Positions 1 through 8,756 of a DNA stretch of 64,000 nucleotides are shown piece after piece. This DNA comes from Christiangramia gaetbulicola (GTDB lineage: Bacteria; Bacteroidota; Bacteroidia; Flavobacteriales; Flavobacteriaceae), in contig NZ_QBKQ01000004.1 of the NCBI RefSeq assembly GCF_003054225.1, forward strand, positions 104,527 through 168,526, in the 5' to 3' direction. The notes beneath the pieces are model-generated. The model was not told the DNA's origin. It saw only the letters and a list, made by a program, of their open reading frames with translations, and did no database searches. The translations under genes were made by a program, and so were the position numbers. How positions within the stretch are numbered: the first letter of the stretch is position 1; each line of letters begins with the position of its first letter.

Positions 1-256
1 TATCGAGGAAAAACTGGAGGATGGGTATTTCAGATTTTCTGCCAGGCTGGAGGTAGACTACCTGAACGAAAACTATAAAGTAGATATTCCCGTAGGCGAA
101 AATTATGAAACCCTGAGTGGTTTTATTGTGAATCATACCGAAGAAATTCCGCAGCAGGGAGAGGTAATTCGCATTGAAGATTTCGAAATAAAAATCATTG
201 AGACTTCCAATACCAAAATCGAATTGGTGGAGCTGAAAATCGATCCTGAAGATTAA
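1..256 (+). CDS. C-terminal end of a CorC/HlyC-type CBS/CNNM transporter-like membrane protein (partial)
   Basis: An open frame enters from the left edge in phase 2 and stops with TAA at 254-256, giving the last 84 residues. The sequence looks like the CorC_HlyC transporter-associated domain: the stretch GFIVNHTEEIP followed by a short spacer, then IRIEDFEIKI and a final VELKI strand. In that family the domain follows a CNNM membrane part and two CBS domains; here these would lie outside the window. Flavobacterial members include the gliding-associated GldE and general hemolysin-family proteins, and the fragment cannot tell these apart. The next gene starts 94 bp downstream on the same strand. 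Confidence 0.7.
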   Translation, partial: IEEKLEDGYFRFSARLEVDYLNENYKVDIPVGENYETLSGFIVNHTEEIPQQGEVIRIEDFEIKIIETSNTKIELVELKIDPED

Positions 257-350
257 AGCTTGAAAGTTAAGAATTTGCTAATTTTAAATTTTATTATTAG
301 CCTAAAAACCTTATTTTCGCCCCCTATATTTTGACAAATTATACATTCAA

Positions 351-2471
351 ATGGCAGTATTAAACAAAATCAGACAAAGGTCTGTTTTCTTGATTATCAT
401 CATTGCATTGGCCCTATTTTCTTTCGTATTGGCCGATGTGATTAGAAACGGAGGCTTAAGCTCTCAAAATTCTCAGAATGTTATCGCTACCGTAAATGGT
501 GACGAAATAAGCAGGGAAGAGTTCGCTCGTGAAGTAGAAGCATTTGAAAGAAATATGGGTAGGAATTTCAGCACTACTCAGGCAGTAAACCGTATTTGGG
601 ATCAGAAGTTAAGAGAAGTGATCTTAAATGAGCAGGTTGAGGAACTGGGAATAAGAGCCGGTGAAGGGCAGATCACAAGTCTTGTGAAATCTCAAATGGC
701 TGGAAATCCTAATTTCACCAACGAAGCTGGTATGTTCGATGAGAACAGACTAAGAGAATATGTGGCCAACTTAAAAGAGACTTCTCCACAAGCTTATCAG
801 CAGTGGCAGCAGTTCACTTCAGACCTGGCTAAAACTGCCAAGTTGAATACTTACTATAATATGGTAAGTGCTGGAGTAGGAGCAACCTTACTGGAAGGTG
901 AGCAGGCTTACAGACTTCAGAATGATAATATCAATATGAAGTTTGTTCAGATCCCTTACTCTTCAATTCCAGATAGCGAAGTTGAAGTGACTAAATCTGA
1001 TATCAAATCTTACGTTGAAGATCATAAAACACGTTTTGAAACTGAAGCTTCAAGAAGCATACAGTACGTGATCTTTAATGAAAGCGCTTCCAGCCAGGAT
1101 AAAACCGACGCTAAAGCAGCGATCAGTGATCTAAGAGGTGAGCGTGTAGAATACAACGCGGCTATTGGTGCAAATGATACTGTTGCCGGGTTTGACAATA
1201 CAGATGATTATGCTGACTTTATCAGCAATAATTCAGATCTTCCTTACGAGAACAGGTTCAAATTCAGAAATGATTTTACCGGAGATAACGCAGAAGCTAT
1301 CTTCAATCTTAATGAAGGTGAAACTTTTGGTCCTTACGAAGAGAATGGATACTGGAAATTAAGCAAGGTTGTAGAGACTAAGAATATTCCAGATTCTGTA
1401 AAAGCAAGTCATATTCTTATTGCATATGAAGGTACTCAGCTTGGGGCAGGTTCAGGAAGAAATAAAGAAGAAGCAAAGCAACTTGCCGATAGTATCGCAA
1501 GCGTTGCCAGAGCAGATAAAGAAAAATTCGCTGAATTGGCTTTAGAATATTCAGCTGATACTTCTAATAAAGAACAGGCTGGAGATTTGGGATATTTCGT
1601 TCCTGGAATGATGATCCCTGCTTTCGAAAACTATGTTTTTGAAAATTCAACAGGCGATATTGGGGTTGTGGAAACTCCAATAGGTTACCACGTGGTTTCT
1701 ATAGAAGACCAGACAGATGCTGCCAGAGCAGTTAAAGTTGCAACTCTTGCCAGAGAGATCGAAGCATCAGAGAAAACAATGAACAACCTTTTCAACGAGG
1801 TTACTAAATTCGAGATCTCTGCTTCTGAAGGTGATTTTGCTGGTGTTGCAAAAGAAGGTAATTACGAGGTGCGAACTGTAAAGGATATCAAAGCTCTTGA
1901 AGAGAATATTCCTGGTGCTGGTGCACAGCGTAGAGTTGTACAGTGGGCTTTCGAAGATGAAGCTAAAGTTGGAGATGTTAGAAGATTCGATACCAACGAT
2001 GGTTATATTGTAGCTCAGTTGACAGCTAAAAAAGATAAAGGATTAATGAGTGTGGAGGAAGCTGCGGCTACCGTTACACCAATTCTTAAGAAGCAGAAAA
2101 AAGCTGAGATCATCAAATCCAGAATTAAGGGGAGTAGCCTTAAAGAGATCTCAGATAACCAGGGCGTAAGCGTTCAAACTGCAGATGCGGTTAACCTGAG
2201 CAGTCCTACTTTAGCAGGTGCTGGCGAAGAGCCGGAAGTTGTTGGAGCTGTTTTCTCTCTTGAAGCAGGAGAACTTAGCGAGCCGATCGCTGGTGAAAAA
2301 GGTGTTTATGTAGCAGAGCTGGTAAGTAAGTTCGAAGCTCCGGCTATGGACTCTTATAAAGGTTATGCTCAGCAGGAAAGTGCTGCTCGTAGAGCGCAGG
2401 CTGGAATGAGAGTGTTTGAAGCTCTTAAGAAGAAAGCTGATATTGAAGATAACAGAGCTAGATTTTACTAG
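351..2471 (+). CDS. PpiD-like peptidyl-prolyl cis-trans isomerase, membrane-anchored periplasmic chaperone
   Basis: The 706-residue protein starts with a short cytoplasmic end and one membrane segment (about residues 11-30), then a SurA N-terminal-type domain beginning at the VNGDEISREEF motif. A PpiC-type rotamase domain starts near residue 345 with VKASHILIAYEG and contains the usual SADTSNKEQAGDLGYF and GYHVV motifs. This order matches PpiD, which helps outer-membrane and secreted proteins fold at the periplasmic face of the inner membrane. A second, weaker rotamase-like region follows before the charged C-terminus. It lies 94 bp after the CorC/HlyC fragment and ends at a strong hairpin terminator. 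Family assignment is firm; substrates are unknown. Confidence 0.9.
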   Translation: MAVLNKIRQRSVFLIIIIALALFSFVLADVIRNGGLSSQNSQNVIATVNGDEISREEFAREVEAFERNMGRNFSTTQAVNRIWDQKLREVILNEQVEELGIRAGEGQITSLVKSQMAGNPNFTNEAGMFDENRLREYVANLKETSPQAYQQWQQFTSDLAKTAKLNTYYNMVSAGVGATLLEGEQAYRLQNDNINMKFVQIPYSSIPDSEVEVTKSDIKSYVEDHKTRFETEASRSIQYVIFNESASSQDKTDAKAAISDLRGERVEYNAAIGANDTVAGFDNTDDYADFISNNSDLPYENRFKFRNDFTGDNAEAIFNLNEGETFGPYEENGYWKLSKVVETKNIPDSVKASHILIAYEGTQLGAGSGRNKEEAKQLADSIASVARADKEKFAELALEYSADTSNKEQAGDLGYFVPGMMIPAFENYVFENSTGDIGVVETPIGYHVVSIEDQTDAARAVKVATLAREIEASEKTMNNLFNEVTKFEISASEGDFAGVAKEGNYEVRTVKDIKALEENIPGAGAQRRVVQWAFEDEAKVGDVRRFDTNDGYIVAQLTAKKDKGLMSVEEAAATVTPILKKQKKAEIIKSRIKGSSLKEISDNQGVSVQTADAVNLSSPTLAGAGEEPEVVGAVFSLEAGELSEPIAGEKGVYVAELVSKFEAPAMDSYKGYAQQESAARRAQAGMRVFEALKKKADIEDNRARFY

Positions 2472-2490
2472 ACCTCTGAAGCTATAAATA

Positions 2491-2522
2491 AAAAAGCCTC
2501 ACCGATTGGTGAGGCTTTTTTT
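2491..2522. terminator. Bidirectional intrinsic terminator
   Basis: A perfect 13-bp inverted repeat, AAAAAGCCTCACC and its complement around a GATT loop, is flanked by A and T runs on both sides. It lies between the convergent PpiD-like gene and the GHMP kinase gene and can stop both transcripts. Confidence 0.9.
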
Positions 2523-3444
2523 ATTTAATGAGATCTTTATAACTGAAGATCGTATCGTAGCCTTTCTTTTTGAAGTATTCTTGTTCTTCTTCGCCACCGG
2601 TTGCAAGGATAAAATCGCCTCCCCAGCCACCCAGGCTTTTAATTAAGCCGGGATAATCAGGGAAAAGCTCTTCCTTTATCCTGGGCGTATTAATAGCCTT
2701 GGCTATAAGCATTTCATGTGCTTGCAGCAACATCCTGAATTCTAAGATATTTTCAGAGGTAATGATCTGTTCCGTGATTCCGGAGATCTTTTCAGTGAGG
2801 CCTTGTATGTCCTCTTTAGGGGTATTTCGATAATGTGCGATAGCTTCGCGGCTGTTCTGTTTTCTGTTCAGGTAAACAAAGAATAGCTGGTCTTTAAATG
2901 GAGGGTCGAAATCTGCCGTATAAGCTGCCGGACCATTCGCTGTAAGCTGGTAGGTAATGGGAAGATCACTTTTGGCTACGGCAATATCGTAACCGCTACC
3001 TCCAAAACTTTCCTCAAGTAATTTGTAAGCATCAACCTGAAGCCATTGCGCCAGGTTGTTTACAAGAGTAGAGGAGGTGCCCAGTCCCCATTTTCTATTG
3101 AAATCCAGTTTAGTGGTGATACTATAGCCTTTATCTGAAAAGGCCGCTGGATTCATTCTAAAGCAAGATCTTAATAGCTGCTGAAGCCTTTTTGCCGTTT
3201 CCTTATCTTCAGGTTTGTCTAAATTAAGCAATGGTTGAAAATCACCCTCATTGATCCTGAAATCAGATTCAAACCAAATATTGTCATTTTCATCGAGGCT
3301 CTTCCAGGAGATCAGGCCGGTTTCACCTTCTGAAACTTCCAGGCTCTGTCCTTTTGTAGTGGGTACAGCTAAAGATTTCGCCCCGTCCAGTACGGCATAT
3401 TCTCCTGTTATTAATAGTTTTCCATTACTTCTGAATACCTGCAT
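2521..3444 (-). CDS. GYDIA-family GHMP kinase (mevalonate-pathway kinase candidate)
   Basis: This 307-residue GHMP-superfamily kinase has the N-terminal GKLLITGEYAVLDG motif typical of mevalonate/phosphomevalonate kinases, the glycine/serine ATP loop WGLGTSSTLVNNLAQW near residues 114-130, the GSGYDIA signature, and a C-terminal GGWGGDFILATGG motif. Its start overlaps the stop of the upstream HMG-CoA reductase gene by one base (TAATG), so translation is probably coupled. The context points to phosphorylation of mevalonate or phosphomevalonate for isoprenoid synthesis. Which of the two steps it performs cannot be read from sequence. Confidence 0.85.
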   Translation of the reverse strand: MQVFRSNGKLLITGEYAVLDGAKSLAVPTTKGQSLEVSEGETGLISWKSLDENDNIWFESDFRINEGDFQPLLNLDKPEDKETAKRLQQLLRSCFRMNPAAFSDKGYSITTKLDFNRKWGLGTSSTLVNNLAQWLQVDAYKLLEESFGGSGYDIAVAKSDLPITYQLTANGPAAYTADFDPPFKDQLFFVYLNRKQNSREAIAHYRNTPKEDIQGLTEKISGITEQIITSENILEFRMLLQAHEMLIAKAINTPRIKEELFPDYPGLIKSLGGWGGDFILATGGEEEQEYFKKKGYDTIFSYKDLIK

Positions 3445-4760
3445 TAAGATCTTATTTTTTTCAGTTGCTCCATTACACTGCTGTGAGTGATGGTATGGTG
3501 AGTAAAGAACTCTACAAGTTCTTCTTTTTCTTTATCGGTCGCTTTGTTCTGATTGAGAATGTTCATCAGGTGCATTTTCATATGGCCCTGCTGTATCCCG
3601 GTAGTGGTTAAGGATCTTAAAGCGGCAAAGTTTTGAGCCAGGCCGGCTACCGCGGTGATCTCCATTAATTCACTGGCCGAAGGTCTTTGTAAAATATCTA
3701 ATGCGAGTTTCACCAGGGGATGTAAACTGGTAAGTCCGCCCACGGTACCAAGGGCCAATGGGATTTCCATCCAGAACTTAAAGATCCCGTCTTCTATTTT
3801 TGCATGGGTTAAACTGGTATATTGTCCATTCCTGGAGGCATAGGCATGAACTCCTGCTTCCACGGCTCTAAAGTCGTTCCCTGTGGCCAGGACGACCGCG
3901 TCTATACCATTCATGACTCCCTTATTATGAGTAACGGCACGGTAAGGTTCGATCTCGGCAATTTTAACGGCCTGTATGAATTTTTCAGCAAATTCCTCTC
4001 CGCTCATGTTCTCGTCTTCAGAAAGCTGATCTACGGGGCAGGATACTTCTGCTCTAACCGTACATTCAGGTACATAATTAGAAAGTATGCTCATGATCAC
4101 CTGAATGTTTTTCTCATCCTCGGTAAAATCAGGATTTTTCCTGGCTTCTTCCTGCAGAACTTCGGCAAATTTCTCGAGACAGGAGTTGATGAAGTTTGCT
4201 CCCATGGAGTCCCGCGTATCGAATTTCACGAACAACTGGTAGTAGTTTTCAAGCTTTTCGGTCTTATCGATCAGCTCGATATCCAGAATTCCACCACCTC
4301 TTTTTTCCATATTGCGGGTGATAGGTTTCACCGCCTCTCTAAGCTTCGGCTTAATATTTGTAACCAATTGGTCGAGCCTGGAGAAATCTCCGCGGAACAG
4401 GAAGTGTACCTGTCCGATCTTTTTTGTATCGATCACGGTGGCTTTAAAACCTCCTCTTTCGTTCCAGAACTTGGCGGCCTTACTGGCAGCAGCAACGACG
4501 GAGCTTTCCTCTATGGCCATTGGCAAAACATGATATTTGCCATTTATTAAAAAGTTTGGCGCGAGACCTAATGGTAAGTAGAAGTTTGAAACTGTATTTT
4601 CAATAAATTCATCATGAAGCTTCTGCAAATCATTATTGTCATTCCAATATTGCTTCAGGACTGAAACGGCGGTATCGTTGTTATTTAAATAATTTTCCGC
4701 CAGCCAATTTATTTTTTCGGTTTTGTTAAGTTTTGAAAATCCGTTTACGGGCTTTGTCAT
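3444..4760 (-). CDS. mvaA: Hydroxymethylglutaryl-CoA reductase, class II (degradative-type family)
   Basis: The 438-residue protein has the class II HMG-CoA reductase motifs: AIEESSVVAAASKAAKFW near residue 82 with the catalytic glutamate, a central THNKGVMNGIDAVVLATGND stretch with the catalytic lysine and aspartate, and TGIQQGHMKMHLMN near the end with the catalytic histidine. It interconverts HMG-CoA and mevalonate. The family name says degradative, but in Bacteroidota this class serves mevalonate synthesis, and the coupled GHMP kinase downstream fits that. A TATCTTTG -7-like element lies about 20 bp upstream of the start. NADH or NADPH preference cannot be decided here. Confidence 0.93.
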   Translation of the reverse strand: MTKPVNGFSKLNKTEKINWLAENYLNNNDTAVSVLKQYWNDNNDLQKLHDEFIENTVSNFYLPLGLAPNFLINGKYHVLPMAIEESSVVAAASKAAKFWNERGGFKATVIDTKKIGQVHFLFRGDFSRLDQLVTNIKPKLREAVKPITRNMEKRGGGILDIELIDKTEKLENYYQLFVKFDTRDSMGANFINSCLEKFAEVLQEEARKNPDFTEDEKNIQVIMSILSNYVPECTVRAEVSCPVDQLSEDENMSGEEFAEKFIQAVKIAEIEPYRAVTHNKGVMNGIDAVVLATGNDFRAVEAGVHAYASRNGQYTSLTHAKIEDGIFKFWMEIPLALGTVGGLTSLHPLVKLALDILQRPSASELMEITAVAGLAQNFAALRSLTTTGIQQGHMKMHLMNILNQNKATDKEKEELVEFFTHHTITHSSVMEQLKKIRS

Positions 4761-4781
4761 TTTTATGGTATTTCAGGAGGT

Positions 4782-4789
4782 CAAAGATA
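4782..4789 (-). promoter_or_regulatory. -7 element for mvaA-kinase operon
   Basis: On the minus strand this reads TATCTTTG, a full match to the Bacteroidota TAnnTTTG element, 21 bases before the mvaA start codon. I see no clear -33 TTG at 17-23 bases upstream, so only the -7 part is supported. Confidence 0.5.
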
Positions 4790-4944
4790 CAAAGCATATT
4801 TTTTAAAGGCTTATAAATTAGTCGGGATGAAGCATCTAAAGCTGAACTTTTATTAGCAAATTGTTAGCATTTAACAAACCAGCATGGTCATTTTTTGGTT
4901 AAATTTTAGTAAACTTGGCCTGCATTAAATATTCTTAAAATTTT

Positions 4945-7161
4945 ATGAAGTTCCCTACAATACTGGTTGCTTTTATTTTGGCAGCATCTTCTGTGCTAAC
5001 GGCACAAAAAAAAGAAGTAAGTCTTGAAGAAATATGGAGTGGTACATTCCGCGAACAAAGACTACAATCCCTACAATCATTAAAGAACGGCGAAGAATAT
5101 GTGATCCTTAACCGGGACCGCCAGACTGGTAATACCAGCATCGATGTCTACAGTTATAAGACCGGCAAGAAAACAAGAACTATTGTAAATAGCGCAGATC
5201 TTGCTGAGATCAAAGCATTTGATGATTTTAAATTCAGTGAAAAGGAAGATAAAATCCTTTTGTCTACTGAGGTTGAACCTATTTTCAGAAGGTCTTCAAA
5301 AGAGATCTTTTATGTTTATGACGTAAAAACCAAGAGCCTGAAGAAAGTTAGTGATCATAAGATCCAGGAGGCATCCTTTTCTCCAGACGCTACGAAGGTA
5401 GCTTACGTATTTGAAAATAACATTTACATTCTTGATCTTAAGAATGGGGAAAGAACCCAGGTGACCAAAGATGGCGAAATGAACAGGATCATAAATGGAG
5501 TTACTGATTGGGTTTACGAGGAGGAATTTTCTTTCGTGAAAGCTTTCGAATGGAATCCAACCGGAGAAAAATTGGCTTATATCAAATTTGATGAATCCAG
5601 AGTTCCGGAATTTTCTATGGACATGTTCGGCAAGGACCTTTATCCAAGTCAGCATGTTTTTAAATATCCAAAAGCAGGTGAGGCAAATTCTGAAGTGAGC
5701 CTGCATATGTATGATGTGAAATCTGAAGAATCCAGTGAGATCGATCTTGGCGATAAATATGATGTAGCTTCATCATCTTCAGAAATTGAAATTGGAGCAA
5801 AGAATGACATCTACATTCCAAGAATTAAATGGACGGCAGATCCAATGTTGTTAAGTGTACAGGTGCTAAATAGAGCTCAGAACGACCTTGACCTTATTTT
5901 TGTAGACGCTGAAGATAATGATACCGAAGTGGTTCTGAATGAAACAGATGATGCCTACGTAGATATTACCGATAATCTTACCTTCCTTAAGGATAATAGC
6001 TTTATCTGGACCAGTGAGAAGGATGGTTACAACCATATTTATCACTATGATGAAGACGGAGAGCTTTTGGACCAGGTAACCAGCGGAGATTGGGAAGTGA
6101 CCAATTATTACGGTTATGATGCTAAAGAAGATAAGATCTACTATCAGAGTACAGAGAATGGAAGTGTGAATCGTGATGTTTACTCAATAAAGCCAAACGG
6201 AAAAAACAAAAAAAGACTTACCGATAAAACAGGTATGAATTCGGCTTCTTTTAGCGCTGACTATACTTACTTTATCAATTCTTTTACCAATGTAGCTACC
6301 CCGCATGTTTATACCCTGCATAGAGCTAAAGACGGTAAACTTGTTCGTGAAATACTTAATAACAGGGAGCTTTTAGATAAGGTTGCTAGTTATGAATTTT
6401 CTCCAAAGGAGCTTTCAACTATAGAGATCAACGGGAACGATCTTAATATGTGGATGATCAAACCATCAGATTTTGATGAGAACAAAAAGTATCCATTATT
6501 AATGTTCCAGTATTCCGGTCCAGGTTCTCAGTCTGTTTCGAATTCCTATTACAATACCAACGATTACTGGTATCAGCTACTAGCCGATAAAGGTTATATC
6601 GTGGTTTGTGTTGATGGTAGAGGAACAGGGTTTAAAGGAGCAGACTTCAAAAAAGTTACCTATAAGGAACTAGGAAAATACGAGGTAGAAGATCAGATTT
6701 CAGCTGCTCAGAAATTAGGTGAAAGAAATTATATAGATGCAGACAGAATCGGGATCTGGGGATGGAGCTACGGGGGATATATGTCTTCTAATGCGATCCT
6801 TAAAGGGAACGATACTTTCTCTATGGCCATTGCCGTGGCTCCGGTGACCAGCTGGAGATTTTACGATACTGTTTATACCGAAAGATACATGGGAACTCCA
6901 CAGGAGAACCCTTCTGGATATGATGATAATTCTCCTTTGAGCCATGTAGAAAAGCTTAAGGGCGATTACCTGATCATTCACGGTGGTGGAGATGATAATG
7001 TACATGTTCAGAATACTATGAGAATGGTGGAAGAGCTAATACAAGCGAACAAGCAGTTCGATTGGGCGATCTATCCTGATAAAAATCATGGTATCTATGG
7101 AGGGAATACCAGATTGCACCTTTATAACCTGATGACAGATTTTATACTTGAAAAACTATAA
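4945..7161 (+). CDS. Dipeptidyl peptidase IV (S9B family serine peptidase)
   Basis: The 738-residue protein has a signal peptide (residues 1-20), an N-terminal DPP IV beta-propeller with the motif DWVYEEEF that carries the substrate N-terminus-binding glutamates, and a C-terminal alpha/beta hydrolase domain. The catalytic triad is visible: Ser608 in GWSYGGYM, Asp683 in GGGDDNVH, His715 in KNHGIYGG. It removes X-Pro or X-Ala dipeptides from peptides in the periplasm. Two POT-family peptide transporters follow at gaps of 19 and 10 bp, so the three form a likely operon for peptide breakdown and uptake. Confidence 0.95.
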   Translation: MKFPTILVAFILAASSVLTAQKKEVSLEEIWSGTFREQRLQSLQSLKNGEEYVILNRDRQTGNTSIDVYSYKTGKKTRTIVNSADLAEIKAFDDFKFSEKEDKILLSTEVEPIFRRSSKEIFYVYDVKTKSLKKVSDHKIQEASFSPDATKVAYVFENNIYILDLKNGERTQVTKDGEMNRIINGVTDWVYEEEFSFVKAFEWNPTGEKLAYIKFDESRVPEFSMDMFGKDLYPSQHVFKYPKAGEANSEVSLHMYDVKSEESSEIDLGDKYDVASSSSEIEIGAKNDIYIPRIKWTADPMLLSVQVLNRAQNDLDLIFVDAEDNDTEVVLNETDDAYVDITDNLTFLKDNSFIWTSEKDGYNHIYHYDEDGELLDQVTSGDWEVTNYYGYDAKEDKIYYQSTENGSVNRDVYSIKPNGKNKKRLTDKTGMNSASFSADYTYFINSFTNVATPHVYTLHRAKDGKLVREILNNRELLDKVASYEFSPKELSTIEINGNDLNMWMIKPSDFDENKKYPLLMFQYSGPGSQSVSNSYYNTNDYWYQLLADKGYIVVCVDGRGTGFKGADFKKVTYKELGKYEVEDQISAAQKLGERNYIDADRIGIWGWSYGGYMSSNAILKGNDTFSMAIAVAPVTSWRFYDTVYTERYMGTPQENPSGYDDNSPLSHVEKLKGDYLIIHGGGDDNVHVQNTMRMVEELIQANKQFDWAIYPDKNHGIYGGNTRLHLYNLMTDFILEKL

Positions 7162-7180
7162 TTTAATTAACCTAGAATAA

Positions 7181-8746
7181 ATGGCAACTAGAGACGTACG
7201 TGTAAAACAGAAAGAGCTTTTCGGGCATCCGGTAGGGCTTTATATTTTATTTTTTACTGAAATGTGGGAGCGCTTTTCCTATTACGGGATGCGTGCAATT
7301 TTGGTATTATATCTTGTAAGTGCAACAACTGAAGGGAATGCTGGTTTAGGCTGGACCCAGGCTGAAGCTCTTGCATTATATGGTTGGTATACAATGCTTG
7401 TTTATGTAGCTTCGATTCCCGGTGGAATTCTAGCAGATAAGGTCTTTGGGCAAAAACGTGCAGTCCTCATTGGGGGTATTGTTCTGGTAGCCGGTCACGG
7501 AATTCTAGCTGTTGAACAAATGTGGGCTTTCTATACAGGTTTGGGCTTGATTATTGCCGGTGTAGGTTTCCTTAAACCAAATATTTCCACGATGGTTGGT
7601 GGTCTCTATAAAGAAGGGGACATTAGACGTGATAAAGGATTTACAATTTTCTACATTGGGATTAACCTTGGAGCATTCCTTTCCAGTTTAATTGTTGGGT
7701 ATGTTGGTGAAAATATTGGATGGCATTATGGTTTCGGTCTTGCCGGAATTGCAATGGCTTTAGGATTGATCGTATACCTTTTAGGGCAGAAGCATCTTAC
7801 TAATGTTGGAAACCTTCTTTCTAAAGTAGAGAGAGATGAAGGAGCGTCTTTAGGAAATCTTTTCCAGGATCTTCTAAAATCACCTGTTCAGCTAGTTATT
7901 TCTCTAGTATTATTAGCTGCATCTCTGTATGGTTTTTACGCCATGGGAATTGCTTATGGTTTACTATTCATCTTTCTTACTATCGTGATTTCAATGATGA
8001 TGATGGTTTACAAAGACCTTACCACCAAGGTGATGAAAGACAGATATGTGGTAATGTTATTATCATTTATTTTGGTGATCGTTTTCTGGGGTGCGTTCGA
8101 GCAGGCCGGGGGACTAATGAATATTTACGCATTAGATAATACAGATAGAACTTTACCTTTTTCATTACCATTAATTGGAAATGAAGTGCCAGCTTCATGG
8201 TTTCAGTCCTTAAATGCGATGTTTATTATCATATTTGGAATTATAGTCGCTAATTTCTGGGCTCGAAGAAAATTAAAGAGCAAGGAAGCTTCATCTATCT
8301 TCAAAATGGCAACAGGAGTGATCATTATGGGGCTTGGTTTTGTATTTATGGTTTTCGCGGCATTACAGTTTGAAGCTAATGGATCATCTGCTATGTACTG
8401 GTTGGTATTAGCTTACCTATTCCATACCATTGGAGAGCTTTGTTCGTCTCCAGTAGCTCTTTCTTTTATTACCAAGCTTGCTCCGGTAAGATATGCTTCC
8501 TTAATGATGGGGGTTTATTTTGCTGCGACAGGTTTAGGAAATAAAGTAGCCGGTATTGTTGGGGAATTTGCTTCAGAAGCTGGTGATATCGCCATTTTCT
8601 CTGGAATCACAATTTTCACAGTAGCTTTTGCTACAATTGTACTTATTATGCTGAAACCATTGAAGAGATTAACTCATGGGGTTGAGGATAATGAAAGACA
8701 GTTGGAAGAGCAGGAAGAGTATGAACTTGCTGATATTAAAGAATAA
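7181..8746 (+). CDS. POT/PTR2-family proton-dependent oligopeptide transporter
   Basis: The 521-residue inner-membrane protein has the POT signature at its N-terminus (FFTEMWERFSYYGMRAIL), including the ExxER proton-coupling motif, and the second PTR motif FYIGINLGAFLSSLI near residue 160. Around twelve to fourteen hydrophobic segments are visible, and the tail is rich in glutamate. The family imports di- and tripeptides with protons. Its place between a dipeptidyl peptidase IV and a second POT transporter supports dipeptides as substrate. Confidence 0.93.
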   Translation: MATRDVRVKQKELFGHPVGLYILFFTEMWERFSYYGMRAILVLYLVSATTEGNAGLGWTQAEALALYGWYTMLVYVASIPGGILADKVFGQKRAVLIGGIVLVAGHGILAVEQMWAFYTGLGLIIAGVGFLKPNISTMVGGLYKEGDIRRDKGFTIFYIGINLGAFLSSLIVGYVGENIGWHYGFGLAGIAMALGLIVYLLGQKHLTNVGNLLSKVERDEGASLGNLFQDLLKSPVQLVISLVLLAASLYGFYAMGIAYGLLFIFLTIVISMMMMVYKDLTTKVMKDRYVVMLLSFILVIVFWGAFEQAGGLMNIYALDNTDRTLPFSLPLIGNEVPASWFQSLNAMFIIIFGIIVANFWARRKLKSKEASSIFKMATGVIIMGLGFVFMVFAALQFEANGSSAMYWLVLAYLFHTIGELCSSPVALSFITKLAPVRYASLMMGVYFAATGLGNKVAGIVGEFASEAGDIAIFSGITIFTVAFATIVLIMLKPLKRLTHGVEDNERQLEEQEEYELADIKE

Positions 8747-8756
8747 TTTTTGAAAC

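Noticed and set aside
3822..4550. A 242-codon plus-strand frame opposite mvaA
   Set aside because: It lies wholly antisense to a clear HMG-CoA reductase gene and its translation shows no recognisable motif; it is a shadow of the coding strand.
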